A stretch of 64,000 bases of DNA. Source: JADGRA01 sp052143535 (lineage in GTDB: Bacteria > Myxococcota > Myxococcia > Myxococcales > Myxococcaceae). Position numbers and translations under genes: made by a program. Below the pieces are notes generated by a model. It worked only from the letters and a program-made list of their open reading frames with translations, was not told the DNA's origin and did not search any database. This document shows positions 25,466-33,327 of this stretch, one piece after another. The DNA lies in contig JBKQSS010000082.1 in NCBI GenBank assembly GCA_052143535.1, positions 1-64,000 on the forward strand, in the 5' to 3' direction. Every line of letters starts with the position of its first letter. The first letter of the stretch is position 1.

Positions 25466-26158
25466 GTGCCGCCCCAGTCGTCGATGACACGCCCCGCCCC
25501 TCGAGTGCTTTCTCCGCCGCCCTACCCTCCGCGCCGGCCGGGATTCTGGTTCTCGGCGCGCCACGCCTGGAATGGCCTGGTGCACACCGTCGAGCACCAG
25601 CCGAACATGCGCATCCACCTCTTGGCCGCCCTTTTGGTGGGCCTGGTGGGGAGTGGGATTCCGCTCGGTTTGGCAGAGCGGGTCACCCTCATTTTCTGCG
25701 TGCTCCTCGTCTTCTTCGCCGAAATTCTCAACAGCGCCCTCGAGGCGCTGGTCGACCTGGCCACCCGGGAGTTCGACGAGAAGGCCCGGGTCACCAAGGA
25801 CGCCGCCGCAGCCGCGGTGCTGGTGCTGGCCATCGGCTCGGTGGTTATTTTCGCCGCACTGCTGGTGCACAACTGGAGCACGGTGTTGGCCGAAGGCTCG
25901 CGCATTCGCAGGCAGGTGGTCCTCGGGGCGCCGCTGGTGGTGTGCATCTGGATGCTTTTACGCACCGAGCCTCGACCGGCGGCTCAGGACATTCTGGCCT
26001 TCACGGCCAGCCTCTTGCTGCTCGCCATCCTATCGGTGCGCTCCACCAGCAGCGTCTTCACCGCCATGTCGCTCGGGCTAGTGGTGCTGGCGGGGGCGGC
26101 GGCGCTGGACCGACAGCGGCGGTGGCGCGGGCAAAAAAAACGGCCCAGCGGCACATGA
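25466..26158 (+). CDS. Diacylglycerol kinase (DgkA-family) membrane protein
   Basis: About 230 residues. GTG 25466 is taken; ATG 25484 is equally possible. After a Pro-rich N-terminus come ARHAWNGLVHTVEHQPNMRI and the catalytic helix FFAEILNSALEALVDLA, the signature of prokaryotic diacylglycerol/undecaprenol kinases, then EFDEKARVTKDAAAAAVLV. The usual family is about 120 residues with three TM segments. Here about 90 further residues add three or four TM helices of unknown role. It probably phosphorylates a lipid alcohol for envelope lipid recycling. Divergent from gap. Confidence 0.85.
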   Translation: MPPQSSMTRPAPRVLSPPPYPPRRPGFWFSARHAWNGLVHTVEHQPNMRIHLLAALLVGLVGSGIPLGLAERVTLIFCVLLVFFAEILNSALEALVDLATREFDEKARVTKDAAAAAVLVLAIGSVVIFAALLVHNWSTVLAEGSRIRRQVVLGAPLVVCIWMLLRTEPRPAAQDILAFTASLLLLAILSVRSTSSVFTAMSLGLVVLAGAAALDRQRRWRGQKKRPSGT

Positions 26159-26284
26159 AACGCCGCGGGGCCTTCAGCCTCGCATCCCCCCGGCCGTGAG
26201 GCCCGGAACCCGTCCGGAACGCACGCGTCCGGTACTTCGTGGGGACCAACGCTGGAACGAGAGTCTAACGCAGAGGCAGCGGCC

Positions 26285-26482
26285 TCACAACGAGGGGTAG
26301 GCCTCCTCTGGGGTCAGCTCCACCGCCTCGGGCCGGCGACCCTCCTCGCGGATGTCGGAGGTGACAAGGTCAATGAGCTCGGTGGCGACGCCAATCACCT
26401 GTGTCGGCGTGTAACCGCTGGCACGGAGTTGGTTGAAGAAGGTCCGGGCTAAAATCTTGCTGGCCTTCGCATCCGTGCTCAC
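26285..26482 (-). CDS. Small conserved-type protein, 65 aa
   Basis: GTG 26482 with AAGGAGA seven bases upstream; the longer open frame further upstream (to 26821) is Arg/Ser-rich and not credible. The product is helical and charged: STDAKASKILARTFFNQLRA, SGYTPTQVIGVATELIDLVT, then SDIREEGRRPEAVEL. No membrane segment or motif is visible. I do not recognise a named family; it resembles short uncharacterised proteins of myxobacteria. It lies alone between the kinase and a convergent small membrane protein. Confidence 0.6.
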   Translation of the reverse strand: MSTDAKASKILARTFFNQLRASGYTPTQVIGVATELIDLVTSDIREEGRRPEAVELTPEEAYPSL

Positions 26483-26674
26483 GGGTTTCTCCTTGGGCGG
26501 AATTCGCCCTGCGCTCCCCCATAGCTTCATGGGCCGTGCCAGGGCTGGGTGCCCCTCAACCCCCCGAGAACAGGACGTCGGGACCAGCGAAACGAGCGAC
26601 AGGGTGCGTAAGGGGCTGCGCACTGCAACCTGGAAGCGACGCCCGCTGGGTGCGGGTGGACAATAGAAGAGCCC

Positions 26675-27040
26675 ATGGCTTTCCGTGTCCGGACACCCGA
26701 TGGGGAGCTTGCCTACCCGACGCTGCTGGACGTCGAGCGCGCCTTTCACCTCGGACTGGTGGACGGTGAGGACGAGGTTGTCGACGAGACGACCGGTCGG
26801 GTGTACCGCGCGAAGGAACACCCGGCGCTCGCTCCGCCTCCGCCCCGGCGTTTCTGGCAGAACCGTGCGGCACAGCCGGCGCGGGTGGCGGTCGCCCTCT
26901 CGCTTGCCTTGGCCGCCCTTTTGGCAGGGGCGACGCAGCAGTGGTGGCTGGCCTTGCCCGCGGCCGGCGCGGCGGCGTTCGTGACGGTGCGCATCGCCAT
27001 CACCGCCCAGTCTCGTGGCCGGACGACGAAGCGGCCCTGA
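26675..27040 (+). CDS. Small membrane protein, 121 aa
   Basis: An N-terminal ~55-residue soluble part (AFRVRTPDGELAYPTLLDVE, then RAFHLGLVDGEDEVVDET and GRVYRAKEHP) looks like a small beta-rich GYF-2-like or signalling module. A Pro-rich linker and two close hydrophobic segments follow (VALSLALAALLAGATQ, WLALPAAGAAAFVTVRIAI), then a basic tail. This suggests a cytoplasmic head on a membrane hairpin. No function can be assigned. It is followed 45 bases later by another envelope protein on the same strand. Confidence 0.6.
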   Translation: MAFRVRTPDGELAYPTLLDVERAFHLGLVDGEDEVVDETTGRVYRAKEHPALAPPPPRRFWQNRAAQPARVAVALSLALAALLAGATQQWWLALPAAGAAAFVTVRIAITAQSRGRTTKRP

Positions 27041-27085
27041 GGGGTTTTCAGGCGCTACACTGCCCTCCTTGAAGAGTTAGTCCGA

Positions 27086-27706
27086 ATGCCTTCTGGCCTC
27101 TCTGCACTCCACGTCGTTCTGCTCCTCCTCGCCGGCGCCCCGGCGGGCGAGCAGGTGTACACCTGGACTGACGCCGATGGAGTCGCTCACTACACCAACG
27201 ACGCAGACGCCATTCCGCAGCGCTACCGCGACAAGGCTCGGACGCTTGAAGGGCAGCCTGCCGCGTCGAAGGAGGTGGCCGCCCCCAGCCCAGCAACGGA
27301 GGAGGGAAAGTCGGCAGCCCCACCAGAGCCACCCAAACCCACTCCGCCGCCGCGCGAGCGCACGGAGGAAACCTTCGACGAGTCCGCTCCGCCGCCCTTG
27401 TCTCCTAACGAGGCGGCCGGTCTCGACGAGGCAGGGTGGCGCAAGCGCTTTTTGCGCACCACCGAGCGGGTGCACCGTGCCGAGGTCAACCTGGCGCGGG
27501 ACCAGGAGCAGCTGAAACGTGTCGCGAACGAGGAGTCCTACATGGTGGTGGACCCCTACGGCCGGGTAATGAGCGCCGGACATGCCACCGCCTTGAGGAT
27601 GCAGGTGGCCGAAGACGAACGCGTGCTGAACGAAGCGCGCGATGCACTCTACGACTTGGAGCGACTGGCGGCGCAAGAAGCCATCCCCCTCGAATGGCGC
27701 CGGTAA
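27086..27706 (+). CDS. DUF4124-domain secreted protein
   Basis: 206 residues. A signal peptide (SGLSALHVVLLLLAGAPAGE) is followed directly by the DUF4124 motif QVYTWTDADGVAHYTNDADA with IPQRYRDKA. Then comes a Pro/Glu-rich linker, and a helical C-terminal half (RTTERVHRAEVNLARDQEQL, ALRMQVAEDERVLNEARDAL). DUF4124 is a short periplasmic domain of unknown function. The C-terminal helices may form a coiled coil. Probably periplasmic or cell-wall associated. Confidence 0.75.
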   Translation: MPSGLSALHVVLLLLAGAPAGEQVYTWTDADGVAHYTNDADAIPQRYRDKARTLEGQPAASKEVAAPSPATEEGKSAAPPEPPKPTPPPRERTEETFDESAPPPLSPNEAAGLDEAGWRKRFLRTTERVHRAEVNLARDQEQLKRVANEESYMVVDPYGRVMSAGHATALRMQVAEDERVLNEARDALYDLERLAAQEAIPLEWRR

Positions 27707-27803
27707 CCTCGGCTCCCCTTTGCCACCCCCCTAGGGGTTTTGTGTCGCGCGTCTAGGAAGAACCTCGACCGGCCGCCCGAGGGCTTGCCCTGGGGCAGAT
27801 GAC

Positions 27804-28010
27804 TCAAGGTTCGAGCGCGGGCTCTACCGGATTGCCGCTCGCGTCCACCGCGAACCTCTGAAGTCGGCCCCCTCCGAAGGGTTGAATCAGGACGAAGTGG
27901 ACCGTGCCAGCTTTGTCCACATCCCGCGCGACAACCATCCCGCTCCGATTGGAGGCCGGGACGTTGCAGCGAAGGCGGACGAGCTTCAATGGGACTTCGT
28001 CGCCATCCAT
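27804..28010 (-). CDS. Hypothetical 68-aa protein or C-terminal remnant
   Basis: From ATG 28010 the product reads MDGDEVPLKLVRLRCNVPAS, then MVVARDVDKAGTVHFVLIQP and RLQRFAVDASGNPVEPAL: a beta-rich, clearly protein-like sequence. Upstream in the same frame the sequence becomes Arg/Pro-rich for another 370 bases without a stop, so it is unclear whether this is a small gene or the surviving end of a larger one. No family recognised. Confidence 0.4.
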   Translation of the reverse strand: MDGDEVPLKLVRLRCNVPASNRSGMVVARDVDKAGTVHFVLIQPFGGGRLQRFAVDASGNPVEPALEP

Positions 28011-28481
28011 TGTCCCCAAGCCTACAGCGAGTCCTGCAGCCGCGCCCCCCCCAGGACGCGCAAGCCGGGGCGCGGTGAGGGCTCGGGGACTCGCCCCGAG
28101 CCGCTTTTCGCGTGACTGTCGTCGAGGGCCAAAGAGCGCGGGCACTCTGTATTTCGAGTCGAACCGGGGCAAGCGGCGTCGCGCCATGGGCGCGCCCCCA
28201 CCAACCGGAGCTGCTTCCGCGAGTGCAGACGTTGCTCGTCCGAGCTGCCGATGGTGTGCCCTGGACGCTCTGGCCTTCCACCCACGAGGTCGCAAAAGAC
28301 GTCGGGCCCTCCTCTTCTGCCGAAATGTGGCCAAGGCGAAGCACGTAGGCCATGCCTTCCTGGCTGCGGCGAGTAAGGGCCTCACGCTGATGGCCCAGCA
28401 ACTTCGGGAAGACGGCGCGGCCGAAGCGGCCCCAGCTGAAAGGCGACGATGCTCATTTCCCGGTGGACCTTTGAGCAGCCG
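28011..28481. other. Stretch with no convincing gene
   Basis: About 470 bases crossed by long minus and plus frames of Arg/Ser/Pro-rich sequence without domains. It separates the 68-aa frame from the rhomboid gene. It may be decayed coding sequence. No repeats or terminators are evident. Confidence 0.35.
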
Positions 28482-29198
28482 CTAGCGCGACAGCCACGCG
28501 TTGCGCGGCCCGGAGGCGACCCACCGGCGCGTTGGTGACGGCGCTCGCGGACGCCGCACCAGGCCACACAACACAAAGCCGGTGAGGAAGCCGCCGATGT
28601 GTGCCCACCAGGCCACCCCGCCCTGCCCGGTGGCGCTGGCTGTCCCGTAGAAGAATTGCATCAGAAACCACACGCCCAGAAAGACGAAGGCCGGCAGCTC
28701 GACCAGCCAGGGGATGATGATGATGGGTACCAGGGTGAGGATGCGGGCGCTCGAAAACATCAATAGATAGGCCCCCAGCACCCCGGAGATGGCCCCCGAA
28801 GCGCCCAGCGCCGGCACGAGAGAGGTGGGTGCAGAGAGGCCCTGGACGACGAAAGAGGCCACGCCGCACACGAGGTAGAAGAGGAGGTAACGGCCGTGCC
28901 CGAGCTGGTCCTCCACGTTGTCGCCGAAAACCCAGAGAAACCACATGTTGGATACCAGGTGGAAAAGGTTGGCGTGGAGAAACATTGCCGTCAGCAGTGG
29001 CCGCCAGCGCTCCCAGTCCAGGAGGCCGCCGCGCCAGTAAAAAAAGTGGCGCGGCACGAACGTCAACGGCAGGAGGAGCCGGCTCGCCTCGGGGCCCTGT
29101 TGAGCCACCGACAAGAAGACGAAGATGTTGGCGAGGATGAGGCCCACCGTCACCCACGGCAATGACCGGGACTGCGGGCTGTCGCGTAGAGGAATCAC
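28482..29198 (-). CDS. Rhomboid-family intramembrane serine protease
   Basis: 238 residues from GTG 29198 (VIPLRDSPQSRSLPWVTVGL). Rhomboid fold with six or seven TM segments: LLTAMFLHANLFHLVSNMWF (the H and N of the oxyanion hole), LGASGAISGVLGAYLLMF with the catalytic Ser in GASG, and VAWWAHIGGFLTGFVL with the catalytic His. VIPLRDSPQ- at the start and the SNMWFLWVFGDNVEDQLG loop match the GlpG-like 'rhomboid family' common in myxobacteria. Divergent from the YhaM-like gene by 75 bases. This is the second rhomboid in the window and, unlike the first, has the canonical GASG. Confidence 0.92.
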   Translation of the reverse strand: MIPLRDSPQSRSLPWVTVGLILANIFVFLSVAQQGPEASRLLLPLTFVPRHFFYWRGGLLDWERWRPLLTAMFLHANLFHLVSNMWFLWVFGDNVEDQLGHGRYLLFYLVCGVASFVVQGLSAPTSLVPALGASGAISGVLGAYLLMFSSARILTLVPIIIIPWLVELPAFVFLGVWFLMQFFYGTASATGQGGVAWWAHIGGFLTGFVLCGLVRRPRAPSPTRRWVASGPRNAWLSR

Positions 29199-29273
29199 CT
29201 TGGAAGCGCCTAGGAGAAGGTAACCTGCCGACCGACAGTCGACACGCCCAGAAGTGGTAGGTTCCCTGGCCCC

Positions 29274-30530
29274 GTGAACCAGCCCGCCCCCCCCGCCGAC
29301 GAGACCAGCCCGCCCGCCGAAGAGACTGTCCGAAAAGTCTACGTTCGCGACTTGCGCGAGAAGCAGCCCGTCTTCACCGTCTTTCGCGTCAGCCGCAAGT
29401 CGCGCCAAACGTCGCGCAACGGCAAAAGCTTTCTGGTGCTCGGCTTTGCCGACCGCACGGGCGAGGTGGACGGCCGCGTCTTCGACCGGGTGGAAGCGCT
29501 GGAGAATGCCTTCCACCTCGACGACTACGTGCTGGTGAAGGGCCAGGTGGTCTCCTTCCACGGCAAGCCCCAAGTCATCGCCGAGTCGCTCGAGCGCCTC
29601 GACCCAGAGCCCATTGACGCATCCGAGTTCGCGCTCCCTGTCCCGCCCACCCCCGAGGCCCCCGTCGTCCCCGAGCCGGCGGCCCGCGCTCCGGGGGCCG
29701 CCGAGCCGAGGCCGCAGGACGGGGGCCGGACGGTGGTCCAAATACGCGAGCTGGTGGAACACGTCGACGACCCCCACGTCAAAGCCCTGCTGCTGGCCTT
29801 CCTCGAGGACAAGGACATTGCCCTCGGCCTACCGGTCGCTCCGGCGGCGAAGGGCACCCACCACGCCTACCGCGGAGGACTGGCGGAACACCTCCTCTCC
29901 GTGATGAGGCTCTCGCAGCGCTTGGCGGACCACTACCCGATGCTGGACCGCGACCTGCTACTGGCCGGCGCGCTGCTCCAAGGCATTGGCCGGGTTTCGG
30001 AGCTGGCCTATGCGAACGGCGGAGTGGCCTATACCGACCAGGGCCGCCTGGTGGGCCATGCGGTGACGACGGCCCAAGCGCTGCATGCCAAGGCCGGGCA
30101 GATTCCCGGCTTTCCCCAGGCCCTGGAGCAGCACCTCACCCACCTCGTCATCGCCGAGCACGGCTCACCCCAGTCGGCGGTGACGCTCGAGGCCTATGCC
30201 GTGCACGCCCTGGCCGAGCTCGACGCGCAGCTGGCGGGCTGGCTCGAGGCGATGGCGAAGGACCCCAACGACAGCTGGGCCGAGCCAACCAGGCTCACCG
30301 AGCGTCCCCTCTTCAAGGGAACACCGCCGACCCGCGCCGGCCGCAGCCCGGTGGGCGCGCGTCGTCGCCGCAGGGGCCGCGGCGGTCGCGAGCGGCCCAT
30401 CGAGCGCGAGGGCAGCGAGCGCAAGGAGCGCGAGTCGCTCCCCGTCCCGCGTCTGACGTTGCCCCCGCTCGAGTCGCTGACCGGGTCCACGCCGACTGCC
30501 GACGGCAGCGAGGACCCCGCCCAGGGGTAA
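29274..30530 (+). CDS. YhaM-like OB-fold/HD-domain protein with a degenerate HD dyad
   Basis: 418 residues. An OB fold comes first (about 20-110: KVYVRDLREKQPVFTVFRVS, SFLVLGFADRTGEVDGRVFD, VLVKGQVVSFHGKPQVI), then a Pro-rich linker, an HD domain (about 165-335), and a basic C-terminal tail (GARRRRRGRGGRER). In YhaM-type 3'-5' exoribonucleases the HD site reads HHAY-GG--EH, LLHDIGK, GH and HH-E. Here THHAYRGGLAEHLLSV, LVGHAVTTAQ and HLVIAEHGSP are kept, but the core dyad has become GALLQGIGRVSE, with His and Asp replaced by Gln and Gly. It may bind RNA without metal-dependent hydrolysis. Confidence 0.85.
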   Translation: MNQPAPPADETSPPAEETVRKVYVRDLREKQPVFTVFRVSRKSRQTSRNGKSFLVLGFADRTGEVDGRVFDRVEALENAFHLDDYVLVKGQVVSFHGKPQVIAESLERLDPEPIDASEFALPVPPTPEAPVVPEPAARAPGAAEPRPQDGGRTVVQIRELVEHVDDPHVKALLLAFLEDKDIALGLPVAPAAKGTHHAYRGGLAEHLLSVMRLSQRLADHYPMLDRDLLLAGALLQGIGRVSELAYANGGVAYTDQGRLVGHAVTTAQALHAKAGQIPGFPQALEQHLTHLVIAEHGSPQSAVTLEAYAVHALAELDAQLAGWLEAMAKDPNDSWAEPTRLTERPLFKGTPPTRAGRSPVGARRRRRGRGGRERPIEREGSERKERESLPVPRLTLPPLESLTGSTPTADGSEDPAQG

Positions 30531-30596
30531 CGTCGGCCCCAGGGCCAGCGTGGACGCTATAGCCGCGGCTGCGCTAAGGCCCTCGACACAAGGGGC

Positions 30597-32537
30597 ATGA
30601 GCAAGAAACTCGGCGAACGGCTGGTGGAAGCAGGGCTCATTTCCGCGGCCGCGGTGAACCAGGCGCTCGAGCAGCAGCGCCTCACCGGACATCGTCTCGG
30701 GGACTGCCTGGTGGAAATGGGCTTTCTGCCGGAGGCCACGCTGCTGCGCTTCCTCGCCTCGGAGTTCAAGACACGCTACGTCTCGGCAGAGAAGCTGGCG
30801 CGGGCGCAAATCCCCACCGAGCTCCTGGACCGCGTACCCGTCCGGATGGCGGAGGCAAGCCTCTTTCTCCCACTCGCTGTGGACAACGAGCGGCGCATCC
30901 TCTCCATTGTGGCCGCCGAGCCGCAGAACGAGGACTTGCTGCGCGAAATTGCCCTGGTGGCGGAGGTGGACGAGGTCTTCGCCTACGTCGGACTGCGCAG
31001 CGTCATCTACGCGGGCATCCAGAAGCACTACTACGGCGACACCACGGCCTTTCAGCAGCTGGCCACTGGGGCCCTGCGCGCGCCGGTGGCCGCGCGGACG
31101 GACCTCGCATCCATTGCCCAAGCCTACGAGGCCAGCGGCAGCAACCGTACCGCTCCGCCGCCGGTCCGCCTGAGGCTCCGGGGGGAAAGCAGTCAGGCAC
31201 GCCTGCCCCACACCGTGGTGCGCGGAAAGCGCGAGTCGGCGAGTGCCCTCGTCTCCTCGCGCGGCGCGGTGGGCGAGAACGACTACCTCGAGACGCTGCG
31301 CATTCTGGTCGACCAGCTGGAGAAGGACCGGGGAGACTTGCGCGGACATTCCGCGCAGCTGGCGCGACAGTGCGCGCTGGTGGCGCTGCGCATGGCGCTG
31401 CCGGCTCGCGAGGTGGCGTGCGTGGCGCTGGCTGCCTTCGTCCACGACTTGGGCAAGGGGACGGTGCACCTCACCCTGGCCGGCACCTCCCGCAACCCGG
31501 AGTGGAAGGCGCAAGCCAAACAGCTGGTGCGCTCGCCCTTGCAGCTCTTCGAGTCGGTCCATTTGCCGGCGCAGGCCAACTCCGCCCTGGCTCAAATGTA
31601 CGAGGCCTTCGACGGCTCGGGGACGCCGCAGGGGGTGCGTGGCGAGGACATCGCGGTCGGCGCGCGCATCCTGGCCGCAGTCGACAGCTACCTGGACCTC
31701 ACCCGGAATTCAGCCAACGGCTATGGCCGCCGCTTCACTCGCGACCAGGCCCTCAACCACCTGGCCGAACAGGCCGGCGTCCTCTATGACCCGCGCGTGG
31801 TGCAGACCCTCGAGCAGCTCCTCTCTGGGGAGCTGCTGCGCCGCCGCCTGGATGCCGACGGGCGGATGGTGCTGCTGGCCGAGCCCGATACGGCAACCCG
31901 GGATGTGCTGGCCCAGGCCTTAGAGCAGCGGGGGCTGGTGGTGCAGGCCTGCAGCTCGCTGGAGACGGTGGCCGACGCGGCGCTCTCCGGGGAGGGCGAC
32001 GTGTGGATTCTGAGCGCCGCTTTTGGGGCGCCCGACTTGCTCGACTTGGTGGGCCAAGTGCGGGCGCAACCGGCGCTGGCTGGGCTGCCGGTGGTCATCA
32101 CTGGCGAGCCGGAGGCCTCGCTCCGCGAGCGCCTGTTACAAGTCGGGGCGACGGTGGTGGTGCCAACCGAGAGCGCAAGCGAGGTGGCCTTTCGAGTCTC
32201 GGAGCTCTTCCAGGACCGCGTCAGCAACGGCGGGCCAGCCCACTCGGTGTGGGGCACCTTCGAGGAGCTCGGCACCCGCGAGGTGCTGCGCGTCCTCGGC
32301 GAGGGACGCAAGAGCGGCCGCCTCACCCTGAGCGACGAGCAGTCCGAGGGCTACGTCCACTTGGAGCGGGGCCGGGTCACCTACGCCGCACTCGACGAGC
32401 GGCGCGGAGAGGACGCGCTGGGAGCGTTGTTGAAGGCCCGCACCGCCGAATTCAACTACGAGCCGGACGCGCTACTGCTCGAAGTCCCTCAGCTGGATAC
32501 GGACGTGGAGCTGGTGCTGCGTGCGGTGGAGGCCTGA
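30597..32537 (+). CDS. Multidomain signalling protein: MshEN, HD-GYP-like, receiver-like, DUF4388
   Basis: 646 residues. 1-150: MshEN/GspE N-terminal type (MSKKLGERLVEAGLISAAAV, LGDCLVEMGFLPEATLLRFL), a fold that can bind c-di-GMP. About 225-410: HD-GYP-like, with AAFVHDLGKGTV and, for GYP, the altered EAFDGSGTPQGVRGEDIAVG. About 420-535: receiver-like, RMVLLAEPDTATRDVLAQAL, but the phosphoacceptor Asp is replaced (VWILSAAFGAPD). About 545-645: DUF4388/PATAN (TFEELGTREVLRVLGEGRKS, GRLTLSDEQSEG). Such mixtures are characteristic of myxobacterial gliding and c-di-GMP signalling. It likely senses or degrades c-di-GMP and relays the signal by protein contacts. ATG start, last gene before convergent tatD. 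Confidence 0.85.
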   Translation: MSKKLGERLVEAGLISAAAVNQALEQQRLTGHRLGDCLVEMGFLPEATLLRFLASEFKTRYVSAEKLARAQIPTELLDRVPVRMAEASLFLPLAVDNERRILSIVAAEPQNEDLLREIALVAEVDEVFAYVGLRSVIYAGIQKHYYGDTTAFQQLATGALRAPVAARTDLASIAQAYEASGSNRTAPPPVRLRLRGESSQARLPHTVVRGKRESASALVSSRGAVGENDYLETLRILVDQLEKDRGDLRGHSAQLARQCALVALRMALPAREVACVALAAFVHDLGKGTVHLTLAGTSRNPEWKAQAKQLVRSPLQLFESVHLPAQANSALAQMYEAFDGSGTPQGVRGEDIAVGARILAAVDSYLDLTRNSANGYGRRFTRDQALNHLAEQAGVLYDPRVVQTLEQLLSGELLRRRLDADGRMVLLAEPDTATRDVLAQALEQRGLVVQACSSLETVADAALSGEGDVWILSAAFGAPDLLDLVGQVRAQPALAGLPVVITGEPEASLRERLLQVGATVVVPTESASEVAFRVSELFQDRVSNGGPAHSVWGTFEELGTREVLRVLGEGRKSGRLTLSDEQSEGYVHLERGRVTYAALDERRGEDALGALLKARTAEFNYEPDALLLEVPQLDTDVELVLRAVEA

Positions 32538-32550
32538 AGCGGCGCTGGCG

Positions 32551-33327
32551 CTAGCTGAAGGAAAAGCCAAACAGCCTGGCCGCGTTGACGGTGGTGGCCT
32601 CGGCCAGCGCCTCGAGGGGTAGCCCCTTCAACTCGGCGACGCGCCGGGCCGTCTCCACCACGAAGGCCGGCTCGTTCTTCTTGCCGCGGTGTGGAACCGG
32701 CGCCAGGTAGGGGCTGTCCGTCTCCACCATCAACCTCTCGAGTGGCGCGAAGCGGATGGCCTCAGCCAGCGCCTCCGTCTTTTTGTAGGTGACGACGCCC
32801 GAGACGGAGAGATGAAAGCCCAAGTCCAAGTAGCGGCGTGCCGCTTCTACGTCTCCGGTGAAGCAGTGGATGACACCCAGGGAAAGGTTTTCCGCCGTGA
32901 GGATGGCAGCGCACTCCGGGTGGGCGTCGCGGACGTGCACCACCAGCGGCTTGCCGAGCTGCTTGGCCAGCGCAGCCTGCGCGCCGAAGACGCGGGCCTG
33001 CACCTCCCGGGGCGACCGGTCGTAGTAGTAGTCCAGCCCCGCTTCCCCCACCGCCACCACCTCGGCGCCGGCTGCCAGCTCGGCCAGCGCCGCCATATCC
33101 GCGGCACCGGCGCGGGCCGCCTCGTGGGGGTGAATGCCCAGCGTCGCCACCAGCTGGGTGGGCCGTGCCCTGGCCACGGCCAGCGCCTGGCCCCAGTCGC
33201 CCGGGCCGTGGAATTGCCCAATGGCCACCGCCTGGACGACGCCTGCGGCCGCCGCCCGCGCCAGCACCGCGTCCACGTCCGGGAAGTCCGCCGGCTCGAG
33301 GTGACAATGGGCGTCCACCAGTCTCAT
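32551..33327 (-). CDS. tatD: TatD-family metal-dependent DNase
   Basis: 258 residues. TatD signature: N-terminal RLVDAHCHLEPADFPD (metal His pair), VAVGEAGLDYYYDRSP (the Glu), KPLVVHVRDAHPEC (His), GVIHCFTGDVEAARRYLDLG (His) and ERLMVETDSPYLAPVPHRGK (Asp). TatD enzymes are 3'-5' exonucleases involved in DNA fragmentation and repair of oxidised ends. The start overlaps the stop of the HEAT-repeat gene by four bases, so the two are translationally coupled downstream of metG. A metG-tatD neighbourhood is common in bacteria. Confidence 0.95.
   Translation of the reverse strand: MRLVDAHCHLEPADFPDVDAVLARAAAAGVVQAVAIGQFHGPGDWGQALAVARARPTQLVATLGIHPHEAARAGAADMAALAELAAGAEVVAVGEAGLDYYYDRSPREVQARVFGAQAALAKQLGKPLVVHVRDAHPECAAILTAENLSLGVIHCFTGDVEAARRYLDLGFHLSVSGVVTYKKTEALAEAIRFAPLERLMVETDSPYLAPVPHRGKKNEPAFVVETARRVAELKGLPLEALAEATTVNAARLFGFSFS

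Noticed and set aside
26483..26821. Upstream extension of the 65-aa gene
   Set aside because: Composition changes to Arg/Ser/Pro-rich and a good ribosome binding site precedes GTG 26482.
30165..31595. 476-codon minus frame
   Set aside because: Antisense to the YhaM-like and MshEN/HD-GYP genes, which carry clear domains.
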